Below, one piece after another: positions 7,652 to 14,861 of a stretch of 64,000 bases of DNA (positions within the stretch are counted from its first letter, which is position 1; each line of letters begins with the position of its first letter). This DNA is from Mucilaginibacter myungsuensis. Lineage in GTDB: Bacteria; Bacteroidota; Bacteroidia; Sphingobacteriales; Sphingobacteriaceae. Under the pieces are notes generated by a model. It was not told the origin of the DNA. It saw only the letters and a program-made list of their open reading frames with translations, and did not search any database. The stretch spans positions 310,001 through 374,000 of the forward strand of contig NZ_JADFFL010000003.1 in the NCBI RefSeq assembly GCF_015222005.1. The letters are read 5' to 3'. The position numbers and the translations under genes were made by a program.

Positions 7652-8851
7652 ATGAACCACAAACTTTATCTCTACGACACCGAACAGGACTGCATCGGTA
7701 CGGGCAGCCTGTCATCAGCTTACATTAAACAACAATTGAATGCCGCCGGCGGCGCGGATATCGAGGTTCACATCAGCTCGGTAGGCGGCAGCGCTTTTGA
7801 TGCCATTGCCATTTACGATATGCTTAAAAAGTATCCCGGCAAGGTAACCACGTACGTGGACGCATTAGCCGCCTCGGCAGCATCCATTATAGCCATGGCC
7901 GGGCAGGATGTGGTGATGAGCAAATATGCCCTGCTCATGATCCACAAACCGATGGTAGGCAGCGGCGGCAATGCCGACGAACTACTGAAGGATGTGCAGA
8001 TGCTCAACATTGTTCAATCTCGCTTGGCGCAGATCTATATGGATAGATCGGGATTGGACGAAGTGACCATCAACAGTTTTATCAATGCCGTTACCTGGAT
8101 GACCGCCGATCAGGCCTTAGACCTGGGCTTTATTGACCGGGTGGAGGATTACAGTGCCGACATTATTAATAGCGCCATCATCCGAAATTATACCGGCGCG
8201 GCCCCGGCTGTTTACCAACGCTGCATCAACAAGATCCTGAACACAAATAACAAACCCAATAACAAACAAACCCACAACAACATGAACATGGAAAACAAGG
8301 ACCTTATCGAAAAGACCGCGTCTGTCTTAGATAAGATGATGAACTTTTTTAAACGCGTAGTGAACAAGGCTACCATTACCGACAAAGGCACCCTGCACCA
8401 CACCGGCGAGATGGAACCCGGCAGCGAGGTGTATCAGGACGAGGATCTGTCCAAGCCCGCCCCTACCAATCTGTATGTCACCTCGTCGGGCAAAAAAGTA
8501 AAAGTAAAAGAAGGCAAAGTTGAAGAGCTGACTCCCGGTGAGGACGTGGAGGACGAAGACGACGACATCCCGACCGACAAACTAAAAAAGGGCGAAGTAA
8601 CCAACCGGATAGCGAGCATCCGCGCCAAGCTGCACGCACAAAACTCACTATTAGCTGATGCCCGTGCCGCCCTAGAAGATGCCAACGCCCGACTGAAAAA
8701 GACCCGCGAGGAGGTGAGAAATGAGATCAAATCGAATTTTACGCCTGAGGGTTCGCGACGCAGCAATAAAGCACGTAGCGAGGACCAGCCTTTCTTTGCT
8801 CCGCAGACCACCCTGGCTAAGAACGCGGTGAGAAAGGCAGTGGCGAAGTAG
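7652..8851 (+). CDS. ClpP-like phage head maturation protease fused to a charged C-terminal scaffold region
   Basis: Residues 1-170 have the ClpP/S14 fold used by phages to process capsid precursors: IEVHISSVGGSAFDAIAIYD, then ALAASAASIIAMAG with the predicted nucleophile Ser75, and LMIHKP with His98. The place of the catalytic Asp, three residues before the Met of TWMTADQALDLGFID, is Val147, so the third triad member is not obvious. Residues ~195-399 are Lys/Glu/Asp-rich and low in hydrophobics, with an acidic patch (EDVEDEDDDIP) and a coiled-coil-like stretch (ARAALEDANARLKKTREEVR), consistent with a scaffolding domain released during maturation. It is followed, after two inserted minus-strand genes, by the major capsid gene. 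Confidence 0.8.
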   Translation: MNHKLYLYDTEQDCIGTGSLSSAYIKQQLNAAGGADIEVHISSVGGSAFDAIAIYDMLKKYPGKVTTYVDALAASAASIIAMAGQDVVMSKYALLMIHKPMVGSGGNADELLKDVQMLNIVQSRLAQIYMDRSGLDEVTINSFINAVTWMTADQALDLGFIDRVEDYSADIINSAIIRNYTGAAPAVYQRCINKILNTNNKPNNKQTHNNMNMENKDLIEKTASVLDKMMNFFKRVVNKATITDKGTLHHTGEMEPGSEVYQDEDLSKPAPTNLYVTSSGKKVKVKEGKVEELTPGEDVEDEDDDIPTDKLKKGEVTNRIASIRAKLHAQNSLLADARAALEDANARLKKTREEVRNEIKSNFTPEGSRRSNKARSEDQPFFAPQTTLAKNAVRKAVAK

Positions 8852-8897
8852 GTTTTATTAAAACGACAACCCATTACCTTAACTGAGATCTGAAATT

Positions 8898-9473
8898 TCA
8901 ATCCGAGGTCGAGTAGGCTAACAACCAAATGCTTTTAGTTTTTTCAACTGTAAGTAAAACTGTTTCGCTGAAGGTATATGGCCCAGCCATGAACCATGTA
9001 TTCCAAGGAGAAAGCGTCCTTAAGCAATAAGCATTCCTTTGTGTGTAAACTCCTTCGAATATTTTTTCACAAAACGATGTTGCCAGTTGCAGTGCGGAAT
9101 CATATGAACCTTGAAAATCTGTGTTTCCTAATCCGCCATAAAACAACACGTCGGCAAGAATGCTCTCGATATTTTTACCGGCATCTAACCTTTGCAGATC
9201 AACTTCTAAAACCAATGCGTCGGCACTAACATATTGACTTGGCCCGCTATAAACCTCTTGCTGAAATTGATCTAATACTGGTTTAGATAACAAAAAACTG
9301 CGTCCAATTTCGGATCGGCTAATTTCCCCTTCTGAACAAATAGTTAAGAATTCCTCAACGTTTTCAAACCGAAAACAAGTAAATACAAAGAGTTCAGAAC
9401 TAAAGTTATCGTTTAAGATCCGCACATATTCTATGTCTGTCTCTACAACTTGTAAATTCATCACTTTAGTCAT
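8898..9473 (-). CDS. Hypothetical protein, inserted cargo gene
   Basis: A 191-residue soluble protein that I do not recognise. It contains no signal peptide or membrane segment. An ATG at 9459-9461 would shorten it by four residues. The sequence mixes acidic helices with a motif FYGGLGNTDFQGSYDSALQLA and ends WLLAYSTSD. It lies opposite to the phage operon between protease and capsid genes, and the DNA to its left and right (8814-8853 and 9533-9578) is a diverged duplication, so it was probably inserted. Such cargo (moron) genes often help the host or exclude other phages, but no function is implied here. Confidence 0.65.
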   Translation of the reverse strand: MTKVMNLQVVETDIEYVRILNDNFSSELFVFTCFRFENVEEFLTICSEGEISRSEIGRSFLLSKPVLDQFQQEVYSGPSQYVSADALVLEVDLQRLDAGKNIESILADVLFYGGLGNTDFQGSYDSALQLATSFCEKIFEGVYTQRNAYCLRTLSPWNTWFMAGPYTFSETVLLTVEKTKSIWLLAYSTSD

Positions 9474-9532
9474 TTAGGTAGAATATTCAATAAACCAAAG
9501 ATAATCAACATTTCATGCTCCGCTGAATGCTT

Positions 9533-9578
9533 TGGCTAAGAACGCGGTACGCATTTCAGTTGGCAGTGGGAAGTAGGC
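9533..9578. repeat. Diverged duplication of the protease gene 3' end
   Basis: TGGCTAAGAACGCGGT occurs here (9533-9548) and at 8814-8829 inside the end of the protease gene, a perfect 16-bp direct repeat. The similarity continues as GGCAGTGGGAAGTAGG here and GGCAGTGGCGAAGTAGG there. The copies flank the cargo gene at 8898-9473. Confidence 0.8.
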
Positions 9579-9590
9579 AGTTGGCAAAGC

Positions 9591-10316
9591 TTACATGCGG
9601 GCTTGCATAGCCATCACCAGTTCCCTTAAGGTGTAGTAACCGCCGATCACCTCTTTAGCAGGAGGGAATTTACTGCCGATATACCATAGCAGGATGCCAA
9701 TACCAAGCGGAAGCAACAGCATCCAATGGAAATGCCAAACGAAGGGGACGACGATGATGGATAGCAAGAAGAGAAGGATAAAGTTACCGCCCGTTCTGCT
9801 GATACGGTTTTGTTCGTACTCAAATTTGGTAAAAGCACCGGGGGCAAACTTGCTTACTTCTGTCAGCAATATCCCACCGTGCTTATTAAATATCGGCGCA
9901 AGTTTGGAGCTTGGCCTGATGTGTTGAACGTCTACTCCGCGCTCTTTCAAGTTAGCTGTAAGCGTTTTGAAAATGGCCGCACTCATGCAAGGGGTACCGA
10001 GACTCATTACCGGAGATACTGTTAGCTTAACGGCATGATCTGAAATATAGCGGCAAAAGCCAAGGAGCGTAGTAGTCTCTGTCGATAAGATGATTTCCAA
10101 TTCCTGAACGGGAGTTGCCAATTGAAAGGATCGGTGTTCAACTTTAGCCAAACTTTTAGGATCTATTAGATCACAGGTATCACGCCATTCCTGGATCGTC
10201 GTCGCAAAGGTCAGATCATCACCTTCATCTACCTCAGGATCAAATACAGCCTGACAATGGTACTGATCATTCAGTATCTGCAAGATCTCTTCCGGAGTAT
10301 ACCGTGTAACTTCCAT
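9591..10316 (-). CDS. Hypothetical membrane-anchored protein, inserted cargo gene
   Basis: A 241-residue protein of unknown family. Residues ~1-175 are soluble, starting MEVTRYTPEEILQILNDQYH. Then come two closely spaced hydrophobic segments, FILLFLLSIIVVPFVWHF and WMLLLPLGIGILLWYIG (~180-218), and a short tail. The arrangement suggests a cytoplasmic domain anchored to the inner membrane by a hairpin. It is on the minus strand between the head protease and the major capsid gene, next to another unrelated minus-strand gene. Possible roles include superinfection exclusion or another host-benefit function; neither can be shown from the sequence. Confidence 0.65.
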   Translation of the reverse strand: MEVTRYTPEEILQILNDQYHCQAVFDPEVDEGDDLTFATTIQEWRDTCDLIDPKSLAKVEHRSFQLATPVQELEIILSTETTTLLGFCRYISDHAVKLTVSPVMSLGTPCMSAAIFKTLTANLKERGVDVQHIRPSSKLAPIFNKHGGILLTEVSKFAPGAFTKFEYEQNRISRTGGNFILLFLLSIIVVPFVWHFHWMLLLPLGIGILLWYIGSKFPPAKEVIGGYYTLRELVMAMQARM

Positions 10317-10443
10317 TGCTACTCAAATGTACAAACTTAAACAACAACCTAAACCTAACAACTTTCAACCCGAAACCTATCATACAATTAATTAACCAAT
10401 AACAAACCTGCAGAAGCCGACCGGCAACTGCAAACTAAAAAAC

Positions 10444-11652
10444 ATGGCTCAATTTACATTTACAAACAACACCTACGCCGGTGAAGCATTGGCGGGGTTT
10501 ATGGCAAGCACGCTGCTGGAGGCCGATTCGGTAAAGCGCGGATTGCTCACAGTGATCAACGACGTAAAGTCGCGCAAGGTCATTTTGGACGTAGACGATG
10601 ACGTAAAATTGCAAGATCCGTCGGGCATTTTCACCGACCAGGGTACCACCGCCCATCAGACCGAAAGCTATCTGGACCCGGTAGTTTACGAATTTATGAA
10701 ACAGGAACAATGGGACAAGCTAGCCCAAAGCTGGGAAGCACAAGCCCTTGCACCCGGCGCCTTCGGCGACTATGAAGGCGTGGTAGACCTATCCGACTTT
10801 ATGGTGCAACGCTATTTGACAAAGATCCAGATCGCTAACGAGCGCCTGTACTGGTTAGGTAAAGCGGCTACTAAAGAGGCCTCGTTCACCGCTCAGTTCG
10901 ATGGTCTGTTACCAAGCATCGCTAATGCGACCGGTACTTACAAAGTCGGCTTGGGTAAATCGGCCACCAGCATGTCGGCAACTGCGATCAATGGCAGTGG
11001 TGTGGTTACGGTAGCAAGCACAGCAACTTTATCTGATGGCGATGTGGTGACCATTACTGCAGTAACTGGTAACAGCAAGGACATTACCAACGGTGGAGCC
11101 GGTATCGACATCCAAGGCCAATCCTATTTTATTCAGGTGTTGACAGCCACTACTTTTAAATTGGTACGTAATTATAACGAGATCAACACCCGTAAAGCTG
11201 CCCAATTCACCGGCACATCAAGCGGGGCTACGATCAGCTACATCAACGCAAGCAACGTATTAGGCGTATTAAGTAGCGTATTTTCTCAACTGGATCCGGC
11301 CGATCGTTCGCAGGATGACTTTAACCTGCAGATCCCGCTGCACGTAGGTTATGCCTACGCCCAGGCCCAGGCATCGCAAGCTACCAACGTGTTGAATGCC
11401 TTTACCGACAAAAAAAAAATGGATTACTTAGGCATCCCGCTGCAATTGATGAACCACTGGCAAGCCAACACCATTTTGGGCGCAAGATCATCAAACCTAT
11501 TCTTAGGTGTAGACCTGTTAGGTGATGCCAGCGAACTATCAACCGTTTACATGAAGCCCTACACCAACGATAACGTAGTGCGCATGAAAGCAAGGATGAA
11601 AGCAGCGGTTAATTTTAAGTTCGCTAACGAGTTGTTCTTGTTAACGGCTTAA
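10444..11652 (+). CDS. Phage major capsid protein (HK97-like) with inserted domain
   Basis: A 402-residue protein starting MAQFTFTNNTYAGEALAGFM, a typical Bacteroidota prophage capsid start. Residues ~1-165 and ~268-402 form the presumed HK97-type core, ending with VVRMKARMKAAVNFKFANEL. Residues ~171-267 form an inserted beta-rich module (GSGVVTVASTATLSDGDVVT, IDIQGQSYFIQVLTATTFKL) of the kind that projects from capsid surfaces; the pattern resembles the FCCH-like domain found in other phage proteins. It follows the head protease after the two inserted cargo genes. The call as major capsid rests on context and overall pattern. Confidence 0.75.
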   Translation: MAQFTFTNNTYAGEALAGFMASTLLEADSVKRGLLTVINDVKSRKVILDVDDDVKLQDPSGIFTDQGTTAHQTESYLDPVVYEFMKQEQWDKLAQSWEAQALAPGAFGDYEGVVDLSDFMVQRYLTKIQIANERLYWLGKAATKEASFTAQFDGLLPSIANATGTYKVGLGKSATSMSATAINGSGVVTVASTATLSDGDVVTITAVTGNSKDITNGGAGIDIQGQSYFIQVLTATTFKLVRNYNEINTRKAAQFTGTSSGATISYINASNVLGVLSSVFSQLDPADRSQDDFNLQIPLHVGYAYAQAQASQATNVLNAFTDKKKMDYLGIPLQLMNHWQANTILGARSSNLFLGVDLLGDASELSTVYMKPYTNDNVVRMKARMKAAVNFKFANELFLLTA

Positions 11653-11754
11653 GCCCCCCAGCCCCCTAAAGGGGGAGAAAAATCAAAACCGATACTATTT
11701 AACCTTATCAATTTATCAATGCTTTCCTATTCCCCCTTTAGGGGGTTAGGGGCT
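11652..11754. repeat. GC-rich inverted repeat, possible terminator or spacer hairpin
   Basis: AGCCCC...CCCCCTAAAGGGGGA at 11,652-11,676 is matched by TCCCCCTTTAGGGGG and TTAGGGGCT at 11,731-11,754; each arm can also fold on itself around CCCCCTAAAGGGGG. It follows the capsid stop immediately and may reduce readthrough, setting capsid above downstream expression. Confidence 0.75.
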
Positions 11755-11770
11755 AAAAACTAATACCAAC

Positions 11771-12355
11771 ATGCCCATTTACAATAAAATAACAGCAGGC
11801 TTTGCCCTTGGCGCAGCAAGCCCAATTACCTCAGGTTTAGAAGATGTGATCTACATTTTTAACGAGGGCGACATCGCCCTCACCTTCGACACCACCAACC
11901 CATTGATCGTGACTGGACTGACCGCCGTGACCGACGCACTGGTGTACAAGTTCACCGGTACTAACAATAGCTTTAACAGTATATCCAAACTGACCAAAAC
12001 CCAGGTGGGCCCGCGTTATACCGAAGAGATAGACTTTAACATTGCCGGACTATCTACCGAGATCAAAACGCAACTGATGGCCATGGGTTACGGTCGTGTG
12101 CGTGCTATTACGGTCAACAATTACAAATCGGGCGATTCGGCTATCGAACTGTTCGGCGCAGTTAACGGCCTTATCCTGTCCGAAGCCGAACGCAACGCCG
12201 CCGAGGAATCTATCGAGGGTGGCTACAAACTAAAACTCACCAACCCCGATAAGCTGAAAGAACCATTCCCTCCGCGCGCCGTATCTATCGCGCCGCAATC
12301 GGGCACGGCTACCTATGCCAGCACATTGGCGGCTTTGGAAGCGTTGACGGTGTAA
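11771..12355 (+). CDS. Probable phage tail-tube protein
   Basis: A 194-residue protein without signal peptide that starts MPIYNKITAGFALGAASPIT. It contains beta-rich segments followed by YTEEIDFNIAGLSTEIKTQL and LSEAERNAAEESIEGGYKLKL, a pattern fitting a major tail subunit: short beta-barrel with one helix and an extended C-terminus. Position after the major capsid gene supports an abundant virion protein. An alternative is a head decoration protein. The gene is enclosed by two hairpin-forming spacers (11,652-11,754 and 12,361-12,456). Confidence 0.5.
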   Translation: MPIYNKITAGFALGAASPITSGLEDVIYIFNEGDIALTFDTTNPLIVTGLTAVTDALVYKFTGTNNSFNSISKLTKTQVGPRYTEEIDFNIAGLSTEIKTQLMAMGYGRVRAITVNNYKSGDSAIELFGAVNGLILSEAERNAAEESIEGGYKLKLTNPDKLKEPFPPRAVSIAPQSGTATYASTLAALEALTV

Positions 12356-12360
12356 GCCTT

Positions 12361-12456
12361 TAGTTCATGGATGATGGTTCATAGTTCATGGTAGGACCGA
12401 GACTAAAACCATCATCCATTTTAAAACTATGATCCATATCCATCAACCATGAACTA
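12361..12456. repeat. Inverted repeat of the TTCATGG family
   Basis: TAGTTCATGG at 12,361-12,370 is the exact reverse complement of CCATGAACTA at 12,447-12,456, and the inner arms (GATGATGGTT and AACCATCATC-like sequence) also pair. It is related to the tandem heptamer at 2121-2176. Confidence 0.8.
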
Positions 12457-12459
12457 CTT

Positions 12460-12750
12460 ATGAAAAAATATATTTTAAAACCCGGCAAACACCAATTTGC
12501 CCCCGGCGGGGAGGCGGTGCATGACAATGATAACCTGACCGACGCCGAAGCGGAGTGGTACTTGGAACGGTATCCGCATATAGCCGGATTATTTGTTGAA
12601 AGGTTGGAAAGTTTGAATGTTGAAAAGTTACCTGCCGTGAAACGGTATCGAAGCAGAAAATCGAAAGGTAAAACAACAATAGAACTTTCAAACATTTCAA
12701 CCTTACAACATTCCAACGAAGAAAATGAAAACCTACCTTCCACAAATTGA
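12460..12750 (+). CDS. Small phage protein of unknown function
   Basis: A 96-residue, highly polar protein. Residues 1-45 (MKKYILKPGKHQFAPGGEAV, then NLTDAEAEWYLERYPHIAGLF) resemble small Bacteroidota phage proteins encoded near capsid or portal genes, with a DAEAEWYLERYP helix. From residue ~45 on, the sequence is encoded by an inverted repeat (12,595-12,717), so its C-terminal half may have been replaced by repeat-derived sequence. The reading frame overlaps the portal start by 26 bp, which suggests coupled translation. Function unknown. Confidence 0.6.
   Translation: MKKYILKPGKHQFAPGGEAVHDNDNLTDAEAEWYLERYPHIAGLFVERLESLNVEKLPAVKRYRSRKSKGKTTIELSNISTLQHSNEENENLPSTN
12595..12717. repeat. Inverted repeat lying within a coding region
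   Basis: The 35-bp arm at 12,595-12,629 (GTTGAAAGGTTGGAAAGTTT...) is roughly three-quarters identical to the reverse complement of 12,682-12,717 (...ACAACATTCCAAC). The pair brackets ~50 bp and would form a hairpin in the mRNA just before the portal start codon at 12,725. It has the look of an intergenic repeat that is now read as part of a protein. Confidence 0.65.
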
Positions 12751-14005
12751 ACGCCGCATCACCGTTAGGCCCAACCAAACCTACGGGATACTGAATTATG
12801 ACAAGGATAATGCCTATCCGCAGCGCATGCTGGAGCTGGTGGGCGCATCGCCAACGGCTAAGGATTGCTGGAACAAACGGGCCAAATTCATCTCGGGCAA
12901 TGGCTTTGTACAGCCTGATCTGGGTAAGCAGGTTATCAACAATAAAGGATTGACGATGGCTAAGTTGCTAAAGGCGCTGGCTACGGATAAAGCACTGTTC
13001 AGCGGGTTTGGCTTGCATGTGAATTACAATGCCAACTTTAAGGTTTGCTCGGTCAACTATGTCAAGTTCGAGGATATCCGCATGGGCGATATCGACAACA
13101 GCGAGACCTGCGGCAAATACGCCGTTTACTTTGACTGGGGCCGCAAAAGCTGGAAACACGTGATGCGCAGCAAGATCTGCTTTATTGACGCATACGATCC
13201 GAACCCCGAGGTGATCCAACAACAAGTGACTGCTGCCGGCGGCTGGGCAAACTACAAAGGGCAACTCTTTTATTTCAATCCCGAAGTAGATGATTACCCG
13301 CTGATAGAGGCTGATAGCGTTTGGGAAGACTTTGAGACCGAGGCGGGCATCAAAATTTTCAACAATCGCGAAGTGACCACCGGTTTCCTGCCGTCGACTA
13401 TGCTCTTCATGCCATCGCGCAGGGAAGAAGCCGATAATGCAGGTGCTACCGATGCTGCACCCGGCACAAATACGCCATCGCAATTAGAGAAAGACCTGGG
13501 TGCTTTTCAAGGGACCAAAAGTTCGCAAAAGATCATCGTGATCGAGTACGAAGACGAGGCATCCAAACCGGAGTTTAAACCTTACGCCATTCAGAATAAC
13601 GACAAATTATTTGAGGCGACGGAACGTTCGGTAGAGGCCCGCATCATTAAAGGTTTCTCTATCCCGCGCGAACTCATTAACTCAGATAAAGCATCCAGCC
13701 TTAGCAATGGTGGCGAAAAGAAACAAGCCATCCGGGAGTTTAACGACATCACCGCGCCCGAGCGCCTTGAATTGTCCGAGACCTTTGCCGAGATATTCGG
13801 GCATTTCCATATTGACCTGAACCCATCCGGTAATTGGGATATCATCCCCGTCCCGGCCGATCTTGCCGGTGATAGTGTGGGCATTGCGGCGGGTAGCAGT
13901 ATTAACCAGTTACTATTATCTGATCTGCCGCCAAGCAGCAAAACCGCTATCCTGATCCACGCCTACGGTTTTAAACCAGCCGAAGCGGAAGCGATGACGG
14001 GTTAG
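12725..14005 (+). CDS. Phage portal protein
   Basis: A 426-residue protein of the portal type found in Bacteroidota prophages. It would form the dodecameric ring at one capsid vertex through which DNA is packaged. Supporting segments are YPQRMLELVGASPTAKDCWN and FISGNGF near the N-terminus, ALFSGFGLHVNYN (wing), and KLFEATERSVEARIIKGFSI with IPRELINSDKASSLSNGGEK around residues 300-340, a classic portal helix and clip pattern. It overlaps the preceding small gene. The terminase normally encoded just upstream of portal is not present in this window, an unusual arrangement. Confidence 0.8.
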   Translation: MKTYLPQIERRITVRPNQTYGILNYDKDNAYPQRMLELVGASPTAKDCWNKRAKFISGNGFVQPDLGKQVINNKGLTMAKLLKALATDKALFSGFGLHVNYNANFKVCSVNYVKFEDIRMGDIDNSETCGKYAVYFDWGRKSWKHVMRSKICFIDAYDPNPEVIQQQVTAAGGWANYKGQLFYFNPEVDDYPLIEADSVWEDFETEAGIKIFNNREVTTGFLPSTMLFMPSRREEADNAGATDAAPGTNTPSQLEKDLGAFQGTKSSQKIIVIEYEDEASKPEFKPYAIQNNDKLFEATERSVEARIIKGFSIPRELINSDKASSLSNGGEKKQAIREFNDITAPERLELSETFAEIFGHFHIDLNPSGNWDIIPVPADLAGDSVGIAAGSSINQLLLSDLPPSSKTAILIHAYGFKPAEAEAMTG

Positions 14006-14092
14006 TTGATGGTTCATAGATCATTGTTCATGGCATCGTAAAGACCACCAAGCTACCAGATACAAAAAGGCAATGAACTATGAACCATCAAC
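14005..14092. repeat. Inverted repeat of the TTCATGG family after the portal gene
   Basis: GTTGATGGTTCATA at 14,005-14,018 and TATGAACCATCAAC at 14,079-14,092 are perfect 14-bp inverted copies, with further pairing between TCATTGTTCATGG and CAATGAAC inside. The hairpin begins at the last base of the portal stop codon. Confidence 0.85.
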
Positions 14093-14132
14093 CATGAACT
14101 AAAACCAACGAACCATTAACTATGAATTACTA

Positions 14133-14732
14133 ATGAACCTCATCGATCAAACAACATTTCAACGCTTCGAGGATATCAGCCAAAACATCAAACCCGAACG
14201 CCTGGCCGTTTTTATAGCCAAAGCGCAAGAACTTGACCTAAAACCTTTTTTAGGCTACGCCCTGTATTACGACCTGCTTAAACACTTTAATACCGACGGT
14301 ACACTTAAAGACGATGCCCCGCAACACTATAAAGACCTGGTGAACGGCGCCGAATACCTGGACCGCCGGGGCAATGTTGTGCTTTACCAGGGCCTTGCCC
14401 CACTATTAGTGTACTTTGCTTTTGCCCGCTTTATTGAGGACAATGCGGTACACTACTCGGCCACCGGTCCGGTGATCAAACAGCGCGAGGGGGCAACAAG
14501 CCTCTCCCCTGCCGATACCACCAAACTGGTGCAACAACAACGCAGTACAGCCAATGCTTACGCCAACCAGACCGAACAATTTTTAAAAGACCACAAAGCC
14601 GACTTCCCGCTATGGCAATATGATCCTAAGAATCGTTCGGCCAGACAAGCCGGGCCACGCATCCGCGCGGTAGACAGAACTGAGTTAAACCTGCAAAGCG
14701 GGGTGGATCTTAATTATGTAGTGCCGCTTTAG
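14133..14732 (+). CDS. Phage neck/adaptor-like protein (DUF6712-type)
   Basis: A 199-residue helical protein. The motifs RLAVFIAKAQELDLKPFLGY, LVNGAEYLDRRGNVVLYQGL and PLLVYFAFARFIEDN are characteristic of a Bacteroidota phage family (DUF6712) encoded beside portal or capsid genes and thought to be a head-tail connector. It probably joins the portal ring to the tail. The spacer upstream carries a TTCATGG-family hairpin and the spacer downstream carries a 17-bp inverted repeat. Family recognition is good; the structural role is inferred from position. Confidence 0.65.
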   Translation: MNLIDQTTFQRFEDISQNIKPERLAVFIAKAQELDLKPFLGYALYYDLLKHFNTDGTLKDDAPQHYKDLVNGAEYLDRRGNVVLYQGLAPLLVYFAFARFIEDNAVHYSATGPVIKQREGATSLSPADTTKLVQQQRSTANAYANQTEQFLKDHKADFPLWQYDPKNRSARQAGPRIRAVDRTELNLQSGVDLNYVVPL

Positions 14733-14749
14733 GACTAACAACCGCCGGT

Positions 14750-14823
14750 CCAAGCGTCCACGCTTACGAAGATCGGGAGCGTGGACGCTCCAATGATCGT
14801 TACGGTTAAGCGTGGACGCTTGG
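14750..14823. repeat. Inverted repeat with a central related copy
   Basis: CCAAGCGTCCACGCTTA (14,750-14,766) is the perfect reverse complement of TAAGCGTGGACGCTTGG (14,807-14,823); a third copy, GAGCGTGGACGCTCC, lies between them and is itself nearly palindromic. The repeat is read through by a GTG-started extension of the next gene, which argues for the later ATG at 14,862. Confidence 0.85.
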
Positions 14824-14861
14824 CCAGGCGGATGAAGATCACCATCAAACTAAACATCAAC

